Of a DNA stretch of 5,848 nt, positions 1 to 5,848 are shown one piece after another. The notes beneath the pieces are model-generated. The model worked only from the letters and a program-made list of their open reading frames with translations, ran no database searches and was not told the origin of the DNA. The position numbers were made by a program, and so were the translations under genes. Source of the stretch: Anaeromyxobacter_A sp035636195 (GTDB lineage Bacteria; Myxococcota; Myxococcia; Myxococcales; Anaeromyxobacteraceae); assembly GCA_035636195.1 (NCBI GenBank), contig DASPZP010000465.1:1-5848 (forward strand), written 5' to 3'. The stretch's first letter is position 1. Every line of letters begins with the position of its first letter.

Positions 1-1
1 C

Positions 2-700
2 ATGGCCGACCGGACCGCAGACCCGTACCGCGACCTCGCCGTCATCGACGCGCGGGCGCCGCGCTTCAACCAGGCCACCGTGGGAGTGGTCGCGCTCGTC
101 GCAGTGCTCACCGGTTGGTGGGGGCTGTTTGCGCTGCTCGCGGTCCAGCTCAGCTTGGGGCTCACGCTGGGTCGTCGCTGGTGCCTGCCGTGCGTCTTCT
201 ACTTCGAGGTGGTGCAGCCCCGGCTCGGCCAGGGGCTCCTCGAGGACAGCCGGCCGCCGCGCTTCGCGAACGAGGTGGGCGCGGTCTTCCTCGGGGCGGC
301 CACACTGGCGAGCGCGCTGGGCCTGCACTCGGTTGGACTCGCGCTCGGCGCGATCGTGGCCGCGCTGGCCCTGCTGGCTGCGACGACGGGCTTCTGCGCG
401 GGCTGCGTGCTCTACCGCATCGGCGCGGGCCTGCGCGGCGTGCGCACGGGCGGCATCGACCGGGTGGATCTCGCCGAGCTGGGCGTTGCGGCAGGGCAGG
501 GCGCGATCGTGCAGTTCACCCACCCGCTCTGCGCCGACTGCCAGGAGCTGTCGCGGCGGCTCGCGGGGGAGGGGCGCGCCCCGGTGCTGGTGGACGTGTC
601 GCGCCGGCCGGACCTGGCGCGCAAGTACGGCGTGGCGGTGGTGCCCCTCGCGGTGCAGGTCGGGCCCGATGGCGGGGTCGAGCGTCGGCTGGCGGGCTGA
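2..700 (+). CDS. DUF4395 membrane protein fused to a thioredoxin-like domain
   Basis: Probable membrane thiol-redox protein of 232 residues. The N-terminal part (about 19-145) matches my memory of DUF4395: a PRFNQA opening at 20-25, hydrophobic segments at about 26-56 and 92-130, a RPPRFA repeat of the opening at 84-89, and the family-type FCAGC near 131-135. Residues 166-232 look like a shortened thioredoxin fold: a beta strand (AIVQFTH), a CADC active-site-like pair (C177, C180), a helix, a strand (VLVDVS), then YGVAVVP with P215 in the cis-proline position. It stops soon after the next strand and turn, so the last helix of a full thioredoxin is missing. A third pair, CLPC (C61, C64), follows the first hydrophobic segment. 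Three CxxC pairs suggest dithiol relay between a membrane and a soluble domain, but that role is inferred. The ATG lies at the second base of the window, so the ribosome binding site is unseen and the true start could be further upstream. The gene converges on wecB and shows no functional tie to it. Confidence 0.85.
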   Translation: MADRTADPYRDLAVIDARAPRFNQATVGVVALVAVLTGWWGLFALLAVQLSLGLTLGRRWCLPCVFYFEVVQPRLGQGLLEDSRPPRFANEVGAVFLGAATLASALGLHSVGLALGAIVAALALLAATTGFCAGCVLYRIGAGLRGVRTGGIDRVDLAELGVAAGQGAIVQFTHPLCADCQELSRRLAGEGRAPVLVDVSRRPDLARKYGVAVVPLAVQVGPDGGVERRLAG

Positions 701-744
701 TGCGCGCTCGATCGTGGAGGCGAAGCAGGGCCCGCTCCGCCCCG
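701..744. other. short convergent intergenic gap
   Basis: These 44 bases separate the stop codons of the DUF4395-thioredoxin gene and of wecB, which face each other. This is the only non-coding stretch in the window. I see no T-run on either strand, so no convincing intrinsic terminator. A weak 5-bp GC stem (737-741 with 748-752, loop 742-747) spans the wecB stop codon. Both transcripts must end here, or by Rho, or run into one another. Confidence 0.8.
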
Positions 745-1890
745 TCAGGCGGCCACCGGGCTCTGCGCCTCGGCGGGCGTGCCGACCAGGCTGTCCACGA
801 TCCGCCGGGAGGCGAAGCCGTCGCCGTAGGGGTTCGACCCGGACGCCATCGCCGCGTAGAGCTCGGGATCGCCGAGCAGCCGCATCGTCGCGGCGAAGAT
901 GGTCTCGGTCCGGGTGCCCACCAGGCGCGCCACGCCGGCGGCGATGCCCTCCGGCCGCTCGGTGACGTCGCGCATGACCAGGAGGGGCTTGCGGAACGTG
1001 GGCGCCTCCTCCTGCACGCCTCCGGAGTCGGTCAGGACGAGGTGCGCGCGATCGAGGAGGTGGACGAACTGAAGGTACGAGACCGGCGGGAGGAGCACCA
1101 CGCGCGGCGCGCCCGCCAGGATCCTGCGGACGGGCCCGTCGACGTTCGGGTTGAGGTGGACGGGGTAGACGACCACCACCGTCGGGTCCGCCTCCACGAT
1201 CGCGCGGAGCGCGTGGCAGATGGAGGCCAGCCCGTCGCCGAACGACTCGCGGCGGTGGGCCGTCACGAGGACCATCCGCCGGCCGGCGAGGGCCGCCCCG
1301 AGGGACGGGATCGCGACCGGCTCCACTCGCACCCGCTCGCGCGCGGCGAGGAGCGCGTCCACGACCGTGTTGCCCGTGACCTCGATCGACGCCGGCGCGA
1401 ACCCTTCCCGTGTCAGGAGAGCGCGCGCCTGCGGCGTCGGCGCGAAGAGCTTCTCCGAGAGCTGGTCGATGAGCCGCCGGTTCATCTCCTCCGGGAAGGG
1501 CGAGTACCGCGCTCCCGAGCGGAGCCCCGCCTCGACGTGGGCGACCGGGATCTTCGCGTAGGAGGCGGCGAGCGCCGCCGCGAAGGCGGTCGTGGTGTCG
1601 CCCTGGACGACCACCCACCGCGGCCGGGGCGCGACGAGCACACTCGTCATCCCCTCCACCGTCCGTGCGGTGAGCTCGGCGAGGCCCTGACCAGGCGTCA
1701 TGACCGCCAGCTCCGCGTCCGGGACGAGCCCGAAGACCGCCAGCGACTGCGCCAGCATCTCGCGGTGCTGCCCCGTCGAGACGAGCAGCGTCTGCTCGCC
1801 TCGGCGCCTCAGCTCGGTGACCACCGGGGCGAGCTTGATCGCCTCCGGCCTCGTGCCGACGACGACCGCGATCGGCCCTCCGAGACTCAT
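745..1890 (-). CDS. wecB: UDP-N-acetylglucosamine 2-epimerase, non-hydrolysing
   Basis: Cytoplasmic enzyme interconverting UDP-GlcNAc and UDP-ManNAc, the activated sugar for ManNAc-containing surface glycans. Its 381 residues are the normal family length and the signature motifs appear in order: GTRPEAIK (12-19), TGQH (39-42), QGDTTT (96-101), HVEAGLR (118-124), PEEMNRR (133-139), AHRRESFG (211-218), DSGGVQEE (288-295), TERPEG (310-315) and NPYGDG (353-358). Residues D98, E120, E134/E135 and H212 fall in the motifs holding the catalytic and substrate-binding residues of E. coli WecB; the family is known to be UDP-GlcNAc-activated. The start is the ATG whose first four bases (ATGA) overlap the stop of the receiver gene. 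A weak GGTGG lies 4 bases upstream, so translation is probably coupled. It is the last gene of the unit. No UDP-ManNAc dehydrogenase (wecC) follows, because the next gene is convergent, so the operon makes UDP-ManNAc rather than the uronic acid. The call is firm; the link to an NfrB-made polymer is inferred from position and from E. coli. Confidence 0.97.
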   Translation of the reverse strand: MSLGGPIAVVVGTRPEAIKLAPVVTELRRRGEQTLLVSTGQHREMLAQSLAVFGLVPDAELAVMTPGQGLAELTARTVEGMTSVLVAPRPRWVVVQGDTTTAFAAALAASYAKIPVAHVEAGLRSGARYSPFPEEMNRRLIDQLSEKLFAPTPQARALLTREGFAPASIEVTGNTVVDALLAARERVRVEPVAIPSLGAALAGRRMVLVTAHRRESFGDGLASICHALRAIVEADPTVVVVYPVHLNPNVDGPVRRILAGAPRVVLLPPVSYLQFVHLLDRAHLVLTDSGGVQEEAPTFRKPLLVMRDVTERPEGIAAGVARLVGTRTETIFAATMRLLGDPELYAAMASGSNPYGDGFASRRIVDSLVGTPAEAQSPVAA

Positions 1891-2369
1891 GCGGCCACCA
1901 GGGCGGACGGACCGCCCGCCGCCGCTGGCGTCTCGCCGGACACCGGCCGAACGGCGCGGGCCGCGGCGGTCCTCGCCGCGCCGACGTCCGCGGCCTGGAT
2001 CAGCGCCTCCACCACCGCCTCGAGCCGGGCCGGGCGCGCGACGACCGCGTCGACGCCGATCCGGCCGAGCGTCGCCGGGTCGAGGCTCGCCGCCCAGGGG
2101 TTCCCGGTCCAGAGGACGACGGCGGGACGGGGCTGCAGCGCCGCCAGCGCGCCGGCGAGCTCGAGCCCGTCGTGAGCGCGCCCGTCCAGGTCGGTGACGA
2201 TCACCTCGGCCTCGAGCTCGCTCCAGCGGCTGAGGCACTCCCTTCCGCCCGCGACCGCCCTGACCGTCCAGCCGAGGCTCTCCAGGTGGCCGGCGAGGAC
2301 CTGGCCGTGCCGATCGTCGAGGCCGGCGAGGAGCGCGATCCTGCGGAGGTGAGAGGCGGAGCTACGCAT
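1887..2369 (-). CDS. stand-alone response-regulator receiver protein
   Basis: A 160-residue protein made of one CheY-like receiver domain (about 10-125) and a low-complexity Ala/Pro/Gly tail (about 126-160); there is no DNA-binding or enzymatic output domain. Receiver landmarks are the first strand IALLAG (11-16) followed by the acidic pair D18-D19, the phosphoacceptor candidate D60 in VIVTDLDG, and T88 in VVLWTG. The lysine normally before proline after strand five is arginine here (R112-P113, in VVARP), which may weaken phosphorylation-dependent switching. I chose the ATG at 2369 because AAGGA lies 7 bases upstream and AGGAG just before it. An in-frame ATG at 2402 has no such site. The start overlaps the end of the nfrB-like gene by 8 bases and the stop overlaps wecB by 4. 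Its position suggests it modulates the synthase or epimerase by protein contact, but no partner is visible. No histidine kinase lies in the window. Confidence 0.86.
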   Translation of the reverse strand: MRSSASHLRRIALLAGLDDRHGQVLAGHLESLGWTVRAVAGGRECLSRWSELEAEVIVTDLDGRAHDGLELAGALAALQPRPAVVLWTGNPWAASLDPATLGRIGVDAVVARPARLEAVVEALIQAADVGAARTAAARAVRPVSGETPAAAGGPSALVAA

Positions 2370-5070
2370 GGGCGATTCCTTCTCCTGGTGAGCGGGACGC
2401 ATCGGACACGAGCCAGCCGAGGCGCCACCCGGGCAAGAGGAAGGCGGCCTCGCGCGCGAGCTCCGCGGTGGGGCACGCCGCCGCGAGCAGCAGCTCCCCG
2501 GGCGACGCCTCCTCGACGACGACCCCGCGGCGGGCGAGCGCCGGCGGCAACAGGTCGGGGTGGAGGGCGGCGCCCTCGCCCCGCGCGACCGGGAGGCGAA
2601 GCGCCTCCGCCCGCAGCGAGGCGGCCGTGGCCAGCGAGAGCTCGCCGCGCGCGGCGAGGCGGTCGATGGGCGACACGCCGTGGAGCTGGGCGTCGAGGAG
2701 GAGGAAGGTGCGATCGCCGCACATCCCCTTCCGCGCGAGCACGGCGAGCTCCTCGTCGTCGAGGCTCGCCGCGGCGCCGGCAGGCGCACGTCGGATGGCG
2801 ACCGCGAGGGCCACGCGCACCTGGACGGCGGGCGCCAGCGCGAGGCGCACCGGCGCACCGAGCGCCGCGGCGGCGTCCCGCTCGTGCACCCGGTGCAGCG
2901 GGCGGACGCAGGTGAGCAGGACGGCGCCGTCCGGCGCCCGGGTTCGCAGCGGCACGACCTCGTGGAGAGCGCAGAAGGAGTACCCGAGCAGCGCGACCGC
3001 GGCCGGATCGCCCTCTTCCGCCGACACCGAGCGGTAGCCGAGCCCGTCCGGCGCGAACGCCTCGGAGATGTCGCGCTCGTCGGTCAGACCGGTGCGGAGG
3101 AGGAACTCCCCCAGCATCTCGCCCGTCTCGGCGGCCTGGTCGAGCGCGCGGTCGACCTCGTGTCGCGAGAGGCGGCCCGCCGCGACGAGGCGGTCCCCGA
3201 GCGGGCGCCGCGCGGGAGCGCTCGCGGCCGCCGTGCGGTAGGCCAGGCTGCGTGCGCGCCGGAGCTGCCGCTCCATCGCGGGACGCTTGTGCACCGGGGC
3301 CCCGAGCAGCCGCTCCGCGCGCGCCAGCGCCTCCTCCGAGAGCGGGCGGCTGGTCGCGAGGACGACCTCGCCCGTATCGGCGATCCGCGCGATGGGCAGC
3401 ACCCCGAGCGCCTCGGCCTCCGCCTCCGTCATGCGGAGGAGCAGATCCGGCGGGATGGAGGCGAGGTCGAGCGCGCCCAGCGAGGTCGCGTGCTGCTCCG
3501 CGAGCGCGCTCACGACCTCACGCTCGGTGGCGAGCCCGGACGCCTCGATCACCTCGCCCAGCGGGAGCCCGCAGCGCGCCTGGGCCTGTAGCGCCGTGTC
3601 GAGATCTCCCTGGCTGACGACGGCGCGGCCGACGAGGATCTCGCCCAGCCGCGGCCGCCGGGCGAGCTGCGCCGGGGTCGGGAAGGCGTGCGTCGTCTTG
3701 TCCCAGCGCAGCGGCCTCCCCGCCATGACGTGGCCGAGCCAGGTCACCACCGCGCGCGAGGTCGCCGCGACGGAGATGAAGTTGCCGAGCACGGCGCGGG
3801 GGAAGCTGAGGAAGGCCTGGGTCGCCCCGTAGAGCTGGTAGACGAAGTGGCCCTTCATCGCCGCGCGCCAGATCATCCCGCACAGGTTCACGAGGAAGAG
3901 CGCCTCGAGCACGCTCCCCGGCGGGCAGAGCGCCGAGGCCGGCGCGCCAGCGAAGCGAGTCAGCGCATACCGAGCGGCGACATAGAGCACGAGCGCGTAG
4001 GCGGCCACGATCAGGAGGGCGTTGCCGAGCCCCTTGCGATCGCGCCAGAGCGAGTACAGGACCGGGAGGGGGCCTCGCCACCCGGTCCTGGCCCAGGACT
4101 GGAGCGTGATGCCGAGGATCCAGCGGGTGCGCTGGCGGACCGACGCCGTGAACCGGTCCGGGAAGAGCTCCCGGGTCGCGATGAAGTCCTCGCGGATCTC
4201 CCGCCGCGCGCCGCTCACCACCTCGCGCTCGACCGTGGCGCAGGCGAAGTGGACGCGCCGCCCCGCCAGGCGGAACTTGACCCCGATCTCGTAGTCCTCG
4301 GTGAGGCTCGTCGGGTCGAAGGGTTCGCGGCCGGAGGCGGCGGCGACCTCCTCGAAGGCGGCGCGCTCGAAGGCGGTGCCCACGCCTGCGGACGGGACGA
4401 CCCCCGCCATCGCCTCGCGGAGGCGCAGCTCCTTGAGGTGGTGCTCGGCGAACTCGTCGATATACGTCCCGCCGACCGCGTTCCGGGCGCGGAGCTCGAG
4501 CGAGAAGACGGGCGTCTGGACGAACTCGTAGCGGGGGATGAGCCGGCTGTAGAGGCGGAGCGCGAGCGGGTGGATCACGTCCTCGCTGTCGTGCAGCACG
4601 AGGATGTCGTAGCGCCCACCGAGGCGCCGCTCCTCCTCGCAGATCGCCCGGTGGACCGCGTTCAGGCAGTCGGCCTTGGAGGTCGGCCCCTCGTGGGGGA
4701 CCTGGACCGGCCGGACGTTCGGGAAGCGGCGCGCGAGCGCCTCGACGCAGCCTGTCGTCTCGGGATCGTTCGGGTAGGTGCCGATGAAGAACGTGTACCG
4801 GGACGCGTCGTAGTCGATGCTCGCGACGTTGCGCTCGACCATCTGGTCGATGACGCCCGCCTCGTGCCAGGCCGGCACGAGGATGGCGATGCGCTTCTGC
4901 TCGACGCCGCGCAGCTCTTCCGCCGAGACGCGCCGGCGGTCGCGGCGGTGGAGCCCACGGGCGAAGTAGCTCGCGTCGATGAAGAGCTCCTCCACCTGGT
5001 TGAGGCAAATGGCCGCGCTCACGGGGTAGGCGACCGTCCGGACGACGAGATCGAGCGCTTCCAGGTTCAT
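2362..5070 (-). CDS. nfrB: NfrB-like c-di-GMP-responsive polysaccharide synthase (GT2 plus MshEN repeats)
   Basis: Inner-membrane processive glycosyltransferase of 902 residues. After a hydrophobic N-terminus (about 6-30), the family 2 domain (about 58-330) has ILVPAWHE (63-70), an acidic metal-site motif HDSED (160-164), TED (257-259) with the likely base D259, and QRTRW (313-317, the QxxRW motif). Hydrophobic segments at about 347-369 and 386-404 and an interfacial stretch at about 415-447 follow, then RWDKTTHAFP (455-464), which resembles the end of the NfrB transferase module. The C-terminal third has MshEN-type repeats. Copy 1 (472-612) starts with RLGEILVG and LGEVIEASG motifs ending in Q497 and Q526, close to the canonical c-di-GMP-binding pattern. 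Copy 2 (621-762) keeps the LG and G positions but lacks the framing Arg and Gln residues. Copy 3 (about 770-895) is a remnant. As I recall E. coli NfrB is about 745 residues, so the extra repeats explain the length. The start is the only Met near the domain start; ATGA overlaps the upstream stop and no Shine-Dalgarno site is seen, implying coupling. Alternative: a different MshEN-linked GT2 synthase. Confidence 0.9.
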   Translation of the reverse strand: MNLEALDLVVRTVAYPVSAAICLNQVEELFIDASYFARGLHRRDRRRVSAEELRGVEQKRIAILVPAWHEAGVIDQMVERNVASIDYDASRYTFFIGTYPNDPETTGCVEALARRFPNVRPVQVPHEGPTSKADCLNAVHRAICEEERRLGGRYDILVLHDSEDVIHPLALRLYSRLIPRYEFVQTPVFSLELRARNAVGGTYIDEFAEHHLKELRLREAMAGVVPSAGVGTAFERAAFEEVAAASGREPFDPTSLTEDYEIGVKFRLAGRRVHFACATVEREVVSGARREIREDFIATRELFPDRFTASVRQRTRWILGITLQSWARTGWRGPLPVLYSLWRDRKGLGNALLIVAAYALVLYVAARYALTRFAGAPASALCPPGSVLEALFLVNLCGMIWRAAMKGHFVYQLYGATQAFLSFPRAVLGNFISVAATSRAVVTWLGHVMAGRPLRWDKTTHAFPTPAQLARRPRLGEILVGRAVVSQGDLDTALQAQARCGLPLGEVIEASGLATEREVVSALAEQHATSLGALDLASIPPDLLLRMTEAEAEALGVLPIARIADTGEVVLATSRPLSEEALARAERLLGAPVHKRPAMERQLRRARSLAYRTAAASAPARRPLGDRLVAAGRLSRHEVDRALDQAAETGEMLGEFLLRTGLTDERDISEAFAPDGLGYRSVSAEEGDPAAVALLGYSFCALHEVVPLRTRAPDGAVLLTCVRPLHRVHERDAAAALGAPVRLALAPAVQVRVALAVAIRRAPAGAAASLDDEELAVLARKGMCGDRTFLLLDAQLHGVSPIDRLAARGELSLATAASLRAEALRLPVARGEGAALHPDLLPPALARRGVVVEEASPGELLLAAACPTAELAREAAFLLPGWRLGWLVSDASRSPGEGIAHA
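2377..2386 (-). promoter_or_regulatory. ribosome binding site of the receiver gene
   Basis: Read on the minus strand the site is AGGAGAAGGA, with AAGGA ending 7 bases before the ATG at 2369. It lies inside the 3' end of the nfrB-like coding region. It is the only strong Shine-Dalgarno sequence among the three internal starts of the unit and decides between the ATG at 2369 and the in-frame ATG at 2402. It suggests the receiver can be translated independently of nfrB, unlike the ATGA-coupled genes. Confidence 0.75.
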
Positions 5071-5848
5071 GGGCGGTACTCGAGGTACGTCGAGAAGAGC
5101 AGCCGGAGCTCGGTGTACGCGAGCGGTGACGGGGCGGGATCGCGCGCCGCGACCCCGTAGTAGGTGCCGCGGTCGACCGTCGCGAGGAGGTCGGCGTGAA
5201 ACGGCGCGAGGAGGCGCCAGCGGACGCCAGCGCCCCCGTCGACGTAGTTGTCCCAGTAGTTCTGGTTGCGCGACGCGCCCGTGCGAACCTGCGCGACGAG
5301 ACCCCAGGAGACCGGGCCGGTGACGAGGTACGAGGCGCCGAGCCGCCCGCGCGCGAACCCGACCACGTCGTCCTGGAAGCGGCTCAGGTAGACGGCCTCC
5401 GAGTAGACCTCGGCGCAGGGGTCGACGCGCAGCTCCACCCCGGACCCTGCGTGCGCCCAGCACCGCTGCGACTCGATCCCCAGGAAGGCGCCGGCGCGGG
5501 CATCGAAGCGCGTCCCTGCCTTGCCCAGGAGGTCCACGGCGGCGCCCGCTTGCGCGAAGAGGCCGACGCGGCCGCTCCACGCGCGGAGGAGCAGGCCCGG
5601 GGCCATGATGGCGCGGTCGTCGGCGTAGATGGTCGAGAGGACGCCCGCCGCACGCGAGGCGACGTCGCGCGTGATCTGGACGCCGAAGTACGCGTGCAGG
5701 TCGAGCCCGAGCTCCGGGGCCAGCGCGTAGAGTCCCCGCAACCGGAGCGTCGGGACGACGTCCGGATCGCGGCTCGCGCCGCTCGCGCGCGACCACCCGA
5801 AGCTCTCCGCGTAGACGTCGGTCCACACGCGGTTCGCGGCCGGGCGCG
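5067..5848 (-). CDS. nfrA: outer-membrane beta-barrel protein, probable NfrA C-terminal part (5' end off the window)
   Basis: The reading frame stays open to the window edge, so only the last 259 residues are visible. A GTG at 5828 is unlikely to be the start, because barrel-like sequence continues upstream. The visible part has many short strands with alternating aromatic or hydrophobic and polar residues, separated by turns rich in Gly, Asp and Arg. Examples are VWTDVYAESFGWSR, LDLHAYFGVQI, VGLFAQAGAAVDLL, VYSEAVYLSRFQDD and the stretch around NYWDNYVDGGAGVRWRLL. No catalytic motif is seen. In E. coli NfrA is an outer-membrane protein with N-terminal TPR-like repeats and a C-terminal barrel. 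It exports the NfrB-made polymer and takes part in N4 phage adsorption. I assign NfrA mainly from the ATGA overlap (5067-5070) with an NfrB-like gene, plus barrel character and general resemblance to the NfrA C-terminal domain. The end, STYLEYRP, lacks the C-terminal aromatic residue usual for barrel proteins. Alternative: an unrelated barrel exporter. Confidence 0.66.
   Translation of the reverse strand, partial: RPAANRVWTDVYAESFGWSRASGASRDPDVVPTLRLRGLYALAPELGLDLHAYFGVQITRDVASRAAGVLSTIYADDRAIMAPGLLLRAWSGRVGLFAQAGAAVDLLGKAGTRFDARAGAFLGIESQRCWAHAGSGVELRVDPCAEVYSEAVYLSRFQDDVVGFARGRLGASYLVTGPVSWGLVAQVRTGASRNQNYWDNYVDGGAGVRWRLLAPFHADLLATVDRGTYYGVAARDPAPSPLAYTELRLLFSTYLEYRP

Noticed and set aside
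737..752. Possible intrinsic terminator between wecB and the DUF4395-thioredoxin gene
   Set aside because: The stem is only 5 bp and no T-run follows on either strand; in such GC-rich sequence short stems arise by chance.
115..2175. Open frame of 686 codons on the + strand crossing the DUF4395 gene, the convergent gap, wecB and the receiver gene
   Set aside because: It crosses three well-supported genes in another frame or strand, and its product is Arg/Gly/Ala-rich with no recognisable fold. The TGATG at the end of the DUF4395 gene only enters this same frame.
1891..2238. N-terminal extension of wecB in the same frame (116 extra codons)
   Set aside because: The extension is Arg/Gly-rich, overlaps the receiver gene in another frame, and the WecB family begins close to the GTRPEA motif, which fits the ATG at 1890.
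3688..5160. Long open frame of 490 codons on the + strand, opposite the glycosyltransferase region
   Set aside because: It is antisense to an unmistakable GT2 gene, its translation is rich in Arg, Ala and charged residues with no domain motif, and stop-free antisense frames are expected at this GC content.
5071..5826. N-terminal extension of the nfrB-like frame upstream of 5070
   Set aside because: The extension is Arg/Pro-rich with no NfrB similarity and lies over the barrel gene frame; the ATG at 5070 directly precedes the hydrophobic N-terminus expected of NfrB.
1..5848. CRISPR arrays, tRNA or rRNA genes, insertion sequences, terminal repeats
   Set aside because: No spaced direct repeats, tRNA-like cloverleaf sequence, transposase motif or inverted terminal repeat was seen while reading both strands; nearly all bases are accounted for by the five genes.

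Overview
The window is very GC-rich and almost wholly coding: five protein genes with only 44 bases between the two transcription directions. The GC-rich codon use and the envelope-polysaccharide gene content fit a high-GC Gram-negative bacterium. A myxobacterial or Anaeromyxobacter-like deltaproteobacterium is my guess, but no marker gene here proves it.

Layout. Bases 2-700 (+ strand) encode a DUF4395-type membrane protein fused to a thioredoxin-like domain, with three CxxC pairs. After a short convergent gap (701-744), the rest of the window is one minus-strand transcription unit, read from 5848 down to 745. It holds the 3' part of an outer-membrane beta-barrel gene, probably nfrA-like (5067 to the window edge). 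Next comes a 902-residue NfrB-like inner-membrane glycosyltransferase with C-terminal MshEN (GspE/PilB N-terminal type) domains (2362-5070). A stand-alone receiver domain protein follows (1887-2369), then a non-hydrolysing UDP-GlcNAc 2-epimerase, WecB (745-1890). Every junction in the unit overlaps (4, 8 and 4 bases), so the four genes are very probably co-transcribed and partly translationally coupled. The promoter must lie beyond the right edge.

How the genes may work together. In E. coli, NfrA and NfrB form a synthase-type secretion system for a surface polysaccharide that phage N4 uses as receptor. NfrB is activated by cyclic di-GMP through its MshEN domain, and WecB is needed to supply UDP-ManNAc. 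As I recall, wecB sits far away in E. coli, in the enterobacterial common antigen cluster. Here the precursor enzyme, synthase and exporter lie in one operon, and a receiver protein is inserted between synthase and epimerase. My reading is a self-contained, c-di-GMP-gated ManNAc-polymer module. Its unusual points are an NfrB with one near-canonical MshEN domain and two degenerate copies, and a receiver whose conserved lysine is replaced by arginine. The DUF4395-thioredoxin gene is convergent and probably functionally separate.
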